NCBI GenBank assembly: GCA_964459065.1
Contig: CAYWMN010000240.1
Coordinates: 1-5,891 of the forward strand
Direction: 5' to 3'
DNA length: 5,891 nucleotides
From: JAMCXS01 sp964459065
GTDB taxonomy: Bacteria; Acidobacteriota; Terriglobia; UBA7540
Position numbers and translations under genes: made by a program. Below the pieces are notes generated by a model. It did not search any database. It was not told the origin of the DNA and worked only from the letters and a program-made list of their open reading frames with translations. Of this stretch, positions 1 to 5,461 are shown one piece after another; position 1 is the stretch's first letter, and each line of letters opens with the position of its first letter.

Positions 1-144
1 GCCATTGCCGTTCGAGGCGATCCGTCCTTTCTGCCTCAGGTTAAGAATGAAATGACCGACAGCGTGGACATTGTGCGTTACACGGCCGCCGCCGCAATCC
101 TAAGATTGACGTGGCCGTCCGAGGGAACAAAGGTGGCGGAATAA
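1..144 (+). CDS. HEAT-repeat-like protein, C-terminal end only
   Basis: An open frame runs from the first base to a TAA at 142-144, giving the last 47 residues of a gene that starts outside the window. The visible part contains a short stretch followed by D-S-V-D-I-V-R-Y-T-A-A-A-A-I-L-R-L. This is the usual pattern of a HEAT/PBS-lyase-type repeat, where an Asp and a Val-Arg pair precede an Ala-rich helix ending in Leu. Such repeats form alpha-solenoids used as protein-binding scaffolds, and in Acidobacteria they are often found in exported or regulatory proteins; the partner is unknown here. The tail after the repeat is about 12 residues and has no recognisable motif. The gene converges on the oxidoreductase at 302-1711, with a likely terminator between them. 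The assignment rests on one repeat, so it is tentative. Confidence 0.55.
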   Translation, partial: AIAVRGDPSFLPQVKNEMTDSVDIVRYTAAAAILRLTWPSEGTKVAE

Positions 145-205
145 CAATGAGGTTTTTTCCTCGGTTGGAGTTGGCGGCCGTTCAACGAAGGTCCCCAAAA
201 TAGCA

Positions 206-238
206 CGGGACGGGTCAATTGCAAGTTCACCCGTCCCG
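206..238. terminator. Hairpin, probable bidirectional terminator between convergent genes
   Basis: The arms CGGGACGGGT (206-215) and ACCCGTCCCG (229-238) pair perfectly over 10 bp. After one C-C mismatch, four more pairs (one of them G-T) close on a GCA loop. Read on the - strand, the stem is followed by TGCTATTTTGG, a modest T-rich tract, so it could end the transcript of the oxidoreductase whose stop lies 63 bases before it. Read on the + strand, only CATTTCC follows, which is weaker. The position between two convergent genes supports termination. Confidence 0.6.
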
Positions 239-301
239 CATTTCCTCAAGCCAAGAGCAACACAAGAATATTCCGGCCGATGTTGACCCTAGCCGCCGGT
301 C

Positions 302-1711
302 TTAAACTTGCTCCGGAATATAAAAAGGCCTTCGGTAACCGCGGTCGGCGTCGCGCAGCAACCGGTTAGCCTCATCGTCATTCACGACCTGCTGAGTATC
401 CGGATCATATTGCAGCGTTCGTCCCAGGCGGTAAGAAGCGTTGGCCAGGTAGATCAAGGTTGCAGAGATGAAACCTTCTTCGATGGGAGCATGAAGCTCA
501 GCCTTGTTTCGGGAGCGGACGGCATCGATAAAGTTCTGGAAATGGTCGCCGCCGCCGTTTCCAGTGGGGCCCGGCTCCTGTCCTTCGCCCATCCAGGTCT
601 TGTAACTATCACCGCTAATGGCCAGGTAGCCTTTCGAGCCGTAAAAGATATCTCCAATCGTATTGTGGTGAGTTCTGGGCTTTGTGGATTTAAGGCCGGC
701 CGCCGGAATCCCGGCATTCGCATGTCTGCCCAAGCCGATTTCCGCCTCGTGATTGGTAATCCAGCCCCGCACTTCAAATTCAAGCATCTTGCGGCTACCG
801 TCCGGCATATCATACTCGTAAGCGCAATTGAGCGTGTTCGGAGTCTCCTGATCGTCTTTGAACATGAATTTGCCGCCGATCGCGGAAATCCGGTTGGGGA
901 ATTTAACCCCCAAGCCCCAGCGTGCGATGTCAAGCTGGTGGACTCCCTGGTTACCAAGGTCTCCGCTTCCGAAATCCCACATCCAGTGCCAGTTGTAGTG
1001 GAAACGATTGCGGGTAAAAGGCTCGTGCGGAGCAGGCCCCGTCCACAAGTCGTAGTGGACTCCCGGAGGAACAGGCTCGTTCGGAGTATGGCCGATGCTT
1101 GGCCGCCATTTGAAGCATAAACCCCGGGCCAGATAAACATCCCCCATAGAACCGTTCTGCACTTTCTGGATCGCTTCAATAACGCCCTGCATTGAACGGC
1201 TCTGCGTGCCGTGCTGCACGATGCGGTTGTAACGGTTCGCCGCTGTCACCAGCTGTTTCCCTTCCCACCAGTTGTGGCAGCAAGGCTTCTCACAATAAAC
1301 ATCCTTGCCAGCCTGGCAGCCCCAAATCCCAATGAGGGAATGCCAATGGTCCGGGGTCGCGATTGAGATGGCGTCAATCGACTTGTCCTCCAGCAATTTC
1401 CGGACGTCGACGTAATACTTGGGCTTGGGAAGCCCCATTTTTTCCATGTCCGCCATGCGCTTGCGCGCCACGTTTTCATCCACGTCGCAAATCGCCGCCA
1501 CCTGGACGTTCGGAAGCTTTGAAAACTGTTTGATATGGTCAAAGCCCCGACCTCGCACACCACACACCGCCATGCGAACCTGTTCATTGGCGCCCAACAC
1601 TGTTCCCGTTGCGCCGACCAAGCCGAGCCCGCTCATTGCCACCAAACCAGCGCCGGTCTTGGCTCCCGATTTCAGAAACGTCCGACGGCTGACTTCAGAA
1701 TCTTTGCTCAT
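302..1711 (-). CDS. Tat-exported Gfo/Idh/MocA-family NAD(P)-dependent oxidoreductase
   Basis: This 469-residue protein belongs to the Gfo/Idh/MocA family, whose members oxidise or reduce sugars, inositols and related polyols, usually with NAD(P) held tightly. The N-terminus has a twin-arginine signal (S-R-R-T-F-L-K at 8-14, then a hydrophobic stretch to about 40), so the folded protein is probably exported with its cofactor. The Rossmann fold follows: the strand R-M-A-V-C-G with G-V-R-G-R-G at 51-56, the acidic strand end A-I-C-D-V-D at 73-78, and A-T-P-D-H-W-H at 118-124. The family E-K-P motif is at 141-143. The C-terminal domain has D-L-G-N-Q-G-V-H-Q-L-D (251-261), where H258 and D261 match the usual catalytic positions. 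Length fits the exported Tat subgroup. The start is ATG at 1711; a GTG at 1714 is only one base from the Shine-Dalgarno. The substrate cannot be told; a GH109-like, NAD-using glycosidase is an alternative. Confidence 0.93.
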   Translation of the reverse strand: MSKDSEVSRRTFLKSGAKTGAGLVAMSGLGLVGATGTVLGANEQVRMAVCGVRGRGFDHIKQFSKLPNVQVAAICDVDENVARKRMADMEKMGLPKPKYYVDVRKLLEDKSIDAISIATPDHWHSLIGIWGCQAGKDVYCEKPCCHNWWEGKQLVTAANRYNRIVQHGTQSRSMQGVIEAIQKVQNGSMGDVYLARGLCFKWRPSIGHTPNEPVPPGVHYDLWTGPAPHEPFTRNRFHYNWHWMWDFGSGDLGNQGVHQLDIARWGLGVKFPNRISAIGGKFMFKDDQETPNTLNCAYEYDMPDGSRKMLEFEVRGWITNHEAEIGLGRHANAGIPAAGLKSTKPRTHHNTIGDIFYGSKGYLAISGDSYKTWMGEGQEPGPTGNGGGDHFQNFIDAVRSRNKAELHAPIEEGFISATLIYLANASYRLGRTLQYDPDTQQVVNDDEANRLLRDADRGYRRPFYIPEQV

Positions 1712-1715
1712 CACG

Positions 1716-1722
1716 CCTCCTT
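1716..1722 (-). promoter_or_regulatory. Shine-Dalgarno that sets the oxidoreductase start at ATG 1711
   Basis: The - strand reads AAGGAGG, then CGTG, then ATG. The spacing is 4 bases to the ATG at 1711, but only 1 base to the in-frame GTG at 1714, which makes the GTG an unlikely start. Confidence 0.8.
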
Positions 1723-1750
1723 CAAATTGAAACGGCCTTGCAGTTCGCTA

Positions 1751-1756
1751 AATATA
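1751..1756 (-). promoter_or_regulatory. Candidate -10 box for the oxidoreductase gene
   Basis: The - strand reads TATATT, five of six matches to TATAAT, about 40 bases before the ATG. No convincing -35 box is found 16-18 bases further upstream, so this is only a candidate. Confidence 0.25.
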
Positions 1757-1840
1757 CTACAGCAGACCGCCCCGCGTTTACCCATCGCATATTTTTTTTC
1801 GAGGCGAGCCGGAGGCTCCCTATACTTATCACGAGGTCCG

Positions 1841-1846
1841 TACAAT
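1841..1846 (+). promoter_or_regulatory. Candidate -10 box for fbaB
   Basis: TACAAT matches TATAAT at five of six positions and lies downstream of a run of eight T (1792-1799) and of a second A/T box, TATACT at 1821-1826. No good -35 box sits at the usual distance from either. A start just after 1846 would give a leader of about 95 bases that includes the inverted repeat at 1899-1921. Confidence 0.22.
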
Positions 1847-1898
1847 CAGGGCTCCCCAATCGCGGCAGATTCTTTCCCCTTGCTTCCCATCCCCAGGG

Positions 1899-1921
1899 CT
1901 TGTACCCTGAAAGGTTACAAG
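1899..1921 (+). promoter_or_regulatory. Inverted repeat in the fbaB leader (stem-loop or operator)
   Basis: CTTGTA-C-CCT pairs with AGG-T-TACAAG around a GAA loop: six pairs, one C/T mismatch, three pairs. It ends 11 bases before the fbaB Shine-Dalgarno (1933-1937). The dyad could be an operator bound as DNA, or an RNA stem that affects translation. It matches no riboswitch class I can name, and its role is inferred from position only. Confidence 0.45.
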
Positions 1922-1930
1922 AATATTCTT
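1919..1930. repeat. 12-bp perfect palindrome just before the fbaB ribosome binding site
   Basis: AAGAATATTCTT is its own reverse complement. It shares three bases with the right arm of the inverted repeat at 1899-1921, so in RNA the two foldings would compete. It ends two bases before the GGAGG. A 12-bp palindrome can arise by chance in AT-rich leader DNA. Confidence 0.5.
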
Positions 1931-1947
1931 CTGGAGGCTTAAATAGC

Positions 1948-2925
1948 ATGGCAACAACTGAAACTCTTCCCCATTCTGGACAGGGGACGCAAGGCGCCCG
2001 GATGACCGAGCGCGTGCGGGAAATCCTCAGCTGGTATGAAAGCGACAATCCGGGGACCAAAACCAATATTGCGCGTCTACTGAACAGCGGGCGCTTGGCC
2101 GGCACGGGCAAACTGGTTATCCTGCCTGTCGATCAGGGCTTTGAGCACGGCCCCGCGCGCAGCTTTGCAGTCAACCCCCCGGCCTACGATCCCAATTATC
2201 ACTTTGAATTGGCGCTCGAGGCGGGATGCAACGCCTACGCAGCCCCGCTCGGATTCCTGGAAGCGGCAGCGGCCCGCCACGCCGGAGAAATCCCCCTGAT
2301 TCTCAAACTGAATAACCACGACGTTCTCCACGGCGAGCCTGATCCTCTTTCCGCCGTCACCGGGAGCGTCCAGGATGCGCTGCGGCTTGGGTGCGCGGCC
2401 ATCGGATTCACCATCTATCCCGGCTCGTCCCACTCGCGAACCATGTACGAACAACTTCGCGGACTGGCCGCAGAAGCCAAGCGCAACGGCCTGGCCGTGG
2501 TCGTTTGGTCCTATCCTCGGGGCACAGACCTGAGCAAGGCCGGCGAGACGGGCATCGATGTGGTTGCTTATGCGGCGCAAATCGCCGCGCAACTCGGCGC
2601 TCACATCATCAAAGTCAAGCTGCCCAGCGACCACCTTGAACAGGACGCGGCCCGGAAAGTTTACGAATCCGCCAAAGTGCCCGTCAGCACCCTCAAAGAT
2701 CGCGTTCACCACGTCGTCCAGAGCTCCTTCAACGGCCGGCGCATTGTCATTTTCTCCGGCGGCGCCAAGGCTGCGGACGAAAACGTGTTTGACGAAGCCC
2801 GCGCCATTCGCGACGGCGGTGGTTTCGGATCGATTATTGGAAGGAACTCTTTCCAGCGGTCCAAGCCCGAGGCGATCAAATTTCTCGGGACGATCATGGA
2901 CATCTATGCCGGCGCCATCAAGTAG
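1948..2925 (+). CDS. fbaB: Class I fructose-bisphosphate aldolase, FbaB/DhnA type
   Basis: This 325-residue cytosolic enzyme cleaves fructose 1,6-bisphosphate to glyceraldehyde 3-phosphate and dihydroxyacetone phosphate, and runs the reverse in gluconeogenesis, through a Schiff base and no metal. It resembles E. coli FbaB along its length: the block S-G-R-L-A-G-T-G (47-54), then I-L-P-V-D-Q-G-F-E-H (58-67) with the active-site Asp at 62. W187 and Y189 in V-V-W-S-Y-P-R-G match the Trp and Tyr of archaeal-type class I aldolases. K222 in G-A-H-I-I-K is the expected Schiff-base lysine. The phosphate-binding loops are F-S-G-G (269-272) and I-G-R-N-S-F (297-302). The frame is open upstream to 1738, but ATG 1948 has GGAGG (1933-1937) ten bases before it and gives a family-typical N-terminus. 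It is transcribed alone, divergent from the oxidoreductase, and ends at a strong terminator. Confidence 0.95.
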   Translation: MATTETLPHSGQGTQGARMTERVREILSWYESDNPGTKTNIARLLNSGRLAGTGKLVILPVDQGFEHGPARSFAVNPPAYDPNYHFELALEAGCNAYAAPLGFLEAAAARHAGEIPLILKLNNHDVLHGEPDPLSAVTGSVQDALRLGCAAIGFTIYPGSSHSRTMYEQLRGLAAEAKRNGLAVVVWSYPRGTDLSKAGETGIDVVAYAAQIAAQLGAHIIKVKLPSDHLEQDAARKVYESAKVPVSTLKDRVHHVVQSSFNGRRIVIFSGGAKAADENVFDEARAIRDGGGFGSIIGRNSFQRSKPEAIKFLGTIMDIYAGAIK

Positions 2926-2981
2926 GGAGCGCCCCAATAGCCTGTTGCGGGACTGCGGCCATCGCAGATCCTGTGGAAACC

Positions 2982-3014
2982 AAAAAGGGCGGGACCTTAG
3001 GTCCCGCCCTTTTT
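2982..3014. terminator. Strong bidirectional intrinsic terminator
   Basis: A perfect 15-bp stem (2982-2996 with 3000-3014) closes on a TTA loop. The GC-rich core GGGCGGGACC is flanked by five A on one side and five T on the other, so both strands end in a U tract. It lies 56 bases after the fbaB stop and 31 bases after the stop of the convergent SYLF gene, and serves both. Confidence 0.95.
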
Positions 3015-3028
3015 AATTGGAATCGCTC

Positions 3029-3040
3029 CCTTCGCGAAGG
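3029..3040. repeat. 12-bp palindrome beside the terminator
   Basis: CCTTCGCGAAGG is a perfect palindrome between the SYLF gene stop and the bidirectional terminator. It could form a small extra hairpin at the 3' end of the SYLF transcript. No function can be assigned. Confidence 0.35.
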
Positions 3041-3045
3041 CAAGT

Positions 3046-3744
3046 TCAGTTGGTGAGCCTCTGGCCGCCGTGCGGGGAGTATTTGGTCAGCACCTCATCC
3101 AGCGGCCGGGCCGCGGCCGGCACGCCTCCTTCGCCTTCCAGGCATATCTGCTTCGCTTTCAGCTTCCGGCCGTAAAGCCGCATGTTGGCGTCGCCGTCCT
3201 GCTTAAGCACGGCGCCTTTGAGCGAGATTCCGGCAAACAGCCCGCGCGACCGTGAATAGGTAAGGATTTCGGCGTGCATTTGCAAGTCGGTAGCTGCGGA
3301 GGAAGTTCGGCCAACCGGACCGCCCGCCACGGAAGCGTCGGCTCCAAGCTGGCTCTTGCTTTGCATCAGTTTTTCCGCGCCGCGCGCGTTCATAATCACC
3401 ATGACGATATCTGTGGCGGAAACTCCGATCTGGAATCCGATGCTGGCGCCGCCCATTGTAAACATGGAAGGACCGCTCCAGGGTCCGTTGCCGTTGCGGC
3501 GGCAAACCAGAGCGCCTTTGCCGGCGCTTCCCCCAAACCCAAAAGCCGCCTTCTTGTAGGAAGGAATCACGGCCACGCAGACCGCCTTGTCCAGCAGGTC
3601 TCGCGGAATGCCCTGCTCGGGCGTTTTCATAATCTCGCTGACGATCTCCGCCGCCCGGTGCAGCCGCTGAACTTCACCGCCCTCGGCCGCGAAGGTCGTG
3701 GCACAGAAGGTAATTGCCAGAATTCCAGCCCATAGGTACCGCAT
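3046..3744 (-). CDS. Secreted SYLF-domain (YSC84-related) lipid-binding protein
   Basis: This is a 232-residue protein with a signal peptide (R2, hydrophobic 4-18, A-T-T-F-A then A-E-G, cleavage near 19/20). C14 is not in a valid lipobox because Phe precedes it, so a lipoprotein is unlikely. The mature part is one SYLF domain. An N-terminal helix (about 24-55) leads to A-V-C-V-A-V-I-P-S-Y-K-K-A-A-F-G-F-G-G (54-72), a Gly-rich sheet with W-S-G-P-S-M-F (89-95) and G-A-S-I-G-F-Q-I-G (99-107), and a conserved block Y-S-R-S-R-G-L-F-A-G-I-S-L-K-G-A (163-178). Eukaryotic SYLF domains bind phosphoinositides; bacterial secreted ones are common in Acidobacteria and Proteobacteria and have no settled role, probably at the envelope. 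AAGGAAGG lies four bases before the ATG. The gene appears to be transcribed alone and is convergent with fbaB. Confidence 0.92.
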   Translation of the reverse strand: MRYLWAGILAITFCATTFAAEGGEVQRLHRAAEIVSEIMKTPEQGIPRDLLDKAVCVAVIPSYKKAAFGFGGSAGKGALVCRRNGNGPWSGPSMFTMGGASIGFQIGVSATDIVMVIMNARGAEKLMQSKSQLGADASVAGGPVGRTSSAATDLQMHAEILTYSRSRGLFAGISLKGAVLKQDGDANMRLYGRKLKAKQICLEGEGGVPAAARPLDEVLTKYSPHGGQRLTN

Positions 3745-3912
3745 GCTGCCTTCCTTTCTCCGCGTCCGCCCCGAATTGCAGGAGCGTCGGTTTCCATTTG
3801 ATCAGCTAACATTTACCCCTGATGACTGCGCCCCAACAGAAAGAGAGTTGTTCAGACTGGTTCCCATCTGGGTCGATGATACGTCTTCCGGAAAAGATAT
3901 CCAAATGGTTTC

Positions 3913-3937
3913 CCGGCGGCTCGCTTCGAGCCGCCGG
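3913..3937. repeat. Perfect 11-bp GC-rich hairpin after the NIPSNAP gene
   Basis: CCGGCGGCTCG (3913-3923) and CGAGCCGCCGG (3927-3937) pair perfectly around a CTT loop. The hairpin begins 12 bases after the NIPSNAP stop on the - strand. No T run follows on either strand: the - strand continues GAAACCATTTGG. It may stabilise the 3' end, act as a weak or Rho-assisted terminator, or be a dispersed REP-like palindrome. The rest of the gap (3745-3949) shows nothing beyond the SYLF gene's ribosome binding site. Confidence 0.6.
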
Positions 3938-3949
3938 TGCCGCAAAAGA

Positions 3950-4738
3950 TCAGATTTGCGAATACGGCGCGGGCTTCAGCAGATAGTTCGTGATATTGGA
4001 AACAATTTGCTGGTCAGAGTATTCCGGGATGGAACTGAGCTTTTTCCACTGGGGATCGGCGCCGAAAGCCGCCCAATGCTTGTTCCGCTCCTCGACGCTG
4101 GCTGAGGCCAGCATGTAAGTCAGGTTCGGCCATCGCGGACCGATCAGCTTTTCTCCAAAGAAGACCGGATGGAAGCCGACGCGCCGGAAAATATCAATCT
4201 CGCCGCTGTTGAACATCTTAATCTTCGTCAGGTTGGCCTTCTTGGTGGCGCTTTCGTAGGTGCGCAGTTCAAAAACCCGGGGCCCGGTCGGCGGCGGCGG
4301 ACTTCGGGGATGCGCCGCGAAAGCCGCCATCAGCTCGCTCTCAACCCGCACGAAAGCGGGATTCGACGCGGGAGCGTTCAGGAAATCCGCGCCGTGCTTG
4401 AGATACTCCGGGTCCGAGCGTACTCGCTCCCACGCCGTGAGCACCGATTCCGCTGAAGGGTGGGGAATCAGCATGAAGAGCGAAGGGCTCTCCGGACCAA
4501 TCATCACGTTGAACACGCCGACCGGTTTGATGCCAACGCGGTTGAGAGCCGGAATCGCCGCCTCGCGCAGATAATCGTGCGTCAGGTTCACGCCCGGGCC
4601 GCGATGCAGCAGGTAATACCGCAGTTCATAAAATTCACGGGCAGCCATTCGATCCCTCCCGCCGGATGATTCGGCTCGCGCCAGCCCGGCCAAAGCCGAC
4701 GCCGCCAGCGAACTTGCCAGAAAGTCCCGCCTCTTCAT
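3950..4738 (-). CDS. Tat-exported protein with two NIPSNAP domains
   Basis: This 262-residue protein begins M-K-R-R-D-F-L-A-S-S, a clear twin-arginine motif at once after the start, followed by an Ala/Leu stretch and probable cleavage near A22. Two related domains follow. The first (about 36-135) opens with E-F-Y-E-L-R-Y-Y and has P-A-L-N-R-V-G-I-K-P-V-G-V-F. The second (about 154-258) opens with V-F-E-L-R-T-Y and has I-F-R-R-V-G-F-H-P-V-F-F-G. Each also has the strand (S-L-F-M-L-I-P; N-L-T-Y-M-L) and the W..W/F..D-P..(Y/W) block typical of NIPSNAP, a ferredoxin-like dimeric alpha-beta barrel fold. A Pro-rich linker (145-154) joins them. Tat-exported tandem NIPSNAP proteins are known in Acidobacteria and Planctomycetes; their role is unknown. 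The ATG at 4738 is chosen over GTG 4750 because that GTG overlaps the GAGGG ribosome binding site. Confidence 0.88.
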   Translation of the reverse strand: MKRRDFLASSLAASALAGLARAESSGGRDRMAAREFYELRYYLLHRGPGVNLTHDYLREAAIPALNRVGIKPVGVFNVMIGPESPSLFMLIPHPSAESVLTAWERVRSDPEYLKHGADFLNAPASNPAFVRVESELMAAFAAHPRSPPPPTGPRVFELRTYESATKKANLTKIKMFNSGEIDIFRRVGFHPVFFGEKLIGPRWPNLTYMLASASVEERNKHWAAFGADPQWKKLSSIPEYSDQQIVSNITNYLLKPAPYSQI

Positions 4739-4743
4739 TGTGA

Positions 4744-4748
4744 CCCTC
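4744..4748 (-). promoter_or_regulatory. Shine-Dalgarno that sets the NIPSNAP gene start at ATG 4738
   Basis: The - strand reads GAGGG, then TCACA, then ATG, a spacing of 5. The alternative GTG at 4750 lies within this site, and the Tat motif fits a start at 4738. Confidence 0.75.
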
Positions 4749-4762
4749 ACTCAAGACTCAAG
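4749..4762. repeat. Tandem 7-bp repeat upstream of the NIPSNAP gene
   Basis: ACTCAAG occurs twice in direct succession, next to the ribosome binding site in the 5' leader of the NIPSNAP gene. It is too short to tell from chance. Confidence 0.35.
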
Positions 4763-4794
4763 TTTCACCCCAAATCCGTATCTCTGATTTTGTT

Positions 4795-4800
4795 ATTGTA
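4795..4800 (-). promoter_or_regulatory. Candidate -10 box for the NIPSNAP gene
   Basis: The - strand reads TACAAT (five of six matches) about 57 bases before the ATG, in an A/T-rich stretch. A TTGACG on the same strand (4809-4814) is only 8 bases away, too close to serve as its -35 box. Confidence 0.25.
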
Positions 4801-4844
4801 GGGCATTTCGTCAAGGAAAGTGCGTGGATAGCGTCGCACTATTT

Positions 4845-4876
4845 TTGACCCAATCCATGACCTGGGTGAATATAAT
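4845..4876 (+). promoter_or_regulatory. Candidate promoter of the 4891 gene: TTGACC, 20 bases, TATAAT
   Basis: TTGACC (4845-4850) matches the -35 consensus at five of six positions and TATAAT (4871-4876) is a perfect -10 box. The spacing of 20 is longer than the usual 16-18. The -10 box touches the AGGAGGG ribosome binding site at 4877-4883, so transcription from it would begin near 4883 and leave out most of that site. One of the two elements, or another start, must give way. Confidence 0.35.
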
Positions 4877-4890
4877 AGGAGGGTTGCGCC

Positions 4891-5286
4891 ATGAAAAACT
4901 TTCAACTTCAAGCCTCCTTCATTGCCGCATTCCTGCTGCTGATGTTTCTCTCGCCGTTTGCGAACGCTGCTTCCGCTGCGCGCGCGGCCGGGATAAGCAA
5001 GCCCGCCGCCACACAGGAGGTCGCCGATGATATGGCCGACGGCCAGGTCAAAAGTGTTGAGTGCAAAGGCCGGGCATTGGACATGGTTTTCGACGCCTCG
5101 GACGAAATCCTGCGCCTCCACACGGACAATTACTTTAAAGTCGACTTCAGCGCTATCAATTTCACGCCCAAAGGCGTCATGAACCCCTGCAAGCGGGCCA
5201 AGGGAATGTACGCTCGCGTTTACTACAACCACGTCAAAGACCACCCCCACAGGGGCATTCTGGTTGCCGTCGAGTTCAGGAAATAA
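4891..5286 (+). CDS. Small secreted protein of unknown function with two cysteines
   Basis: I do not recognise this 131-residue protein as a named family. It has a signal peptide (K2, hydrophobic 9-22, S-P-F-A-N-A then A-S, cleavage near 26/27), then an Ala-rich linker to about 42. The mature part is about 80-90 residues and looks like a small beta-rich domain: G-Q-V-K-S-V-E-C-K-G (51-60), L-R-L-H-T-D-N-Y-F-K-V-D-F (74-86), N-P-C-K-R-A-K-G-M-Y-A-R-V-Y-Y (98-112) and G-I-L-V-A-V-E-F (122-129). The only two cysteines, C58 and C100, could form a disulfide outside the cytoplasm. I have an impression of similar C-containing modules at the ends of acidobacterial exported proteins, but this is not certain. 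AGGAGGG sits seven bases before the ATG. It is divergent from the NIPSNAP gene. Confidence 0.8.
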   Translation: MKNFQLQASFIAAFLLLMFLSPFANAASAARAAGISKPAATQEVADDMADGQVKSVECKGRALDMVFDASDEILRLHTDNYFKVDFSAINFTPKGVMNPCKRAKGMYARVYYNHVKDHPHRGILVAVEFRK

Positions 5287-5386
5287 CCCTGTAATGGCTG
5301 GCAGTCAGTTAGAGAAACCTACAGAAGCTTTGCAAAAGCCGCGGCACCCTTCTAACAGCGGACAGCCCCATTAGAAAATCACCTTC

Positions 5387-5415
5387 TTGCATTTGAAGCC
5401 CGTGGGTTGTATATA
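5387..5415 (+). promoter_or_regulatory. Weak candidate promoter of the 5462 gene
   Basis: TTGCAT (5387-5392), 17 bases, then TATATA (5410-5415), with three and four of six matches to the consensus boxes. The spacing is right, and a start near 5422 would give a 40-base leader that includes the ribosome binding site. A second A/T box, TATACA at 5430-5435, is an alternative. Confidence 0.25.
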
Positions 5416-5461
5416 CCGTTGTCATGTTCTATACATCACGCAGCTTGAGGAGGGAAAGCAG

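Noticed and set aside
149..162. GAGG-TTTTTT-CCTC after the HEAT-like gene stop, as a terminator
   Set aside because: The stem is only 4 bp and the T run is in the loop rather than after the stem.
262..273. ACAAGAATATTC repeated at 1917-1928 as a shared regulatory site
   Set aside because: About one exact 12-base repeat is expected by chance in a window of this size, and the first copy lies at a 3' end where an operator makes little sense.
308..1120. 270-codon open frame on the + strand inside the oxidoreductase gene
   Set aside because: It lies fully antisense to a clear Gfo/Idh/MocA protein, shows no known motif and has no ribosome binding site. It comes from the GC-rich codon pattern of the real gene.
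1792..1818. Run of eight T beside a GAGCC/GGCTC hairpin, as a terminator
   Set aside because: The T run precedes the hairpin on the + strand and is an A run after it on the - strand, so neither direction gives a hairpin followed by U. It lies in a divergent promoter gap.
2077..2937. 286-codon open frame on the - strand opposite fbaB
   Set aside because: It is antisense to a protein with all the aldolase active-site residues, and its own translation resembles no family. It also starts inside the 3' flank with no ribosome binding site.
3698..4105. 135-codon + strand frame spanning the gap between the SYLF and NIPSNAP genes
   Set aside because: It overlaps the ends of two well-supported - strand genes, starts inside the SYLF signal peptide region and has no ribosome binding site or recognisable domain.
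4765..5250. 161-codon - strand frame opposite the small secreted protein
   Set aside because: The + strand frame has a signal peptide and a strong AGGAGGG site; the - strand frame has neither.
5325..5340. GCTTT-GCA-AAAGC near the end of the small secreted gene, as a terminator
   Set aside because: The stem is 5 bp and mostly A/T, and no T tract follows.
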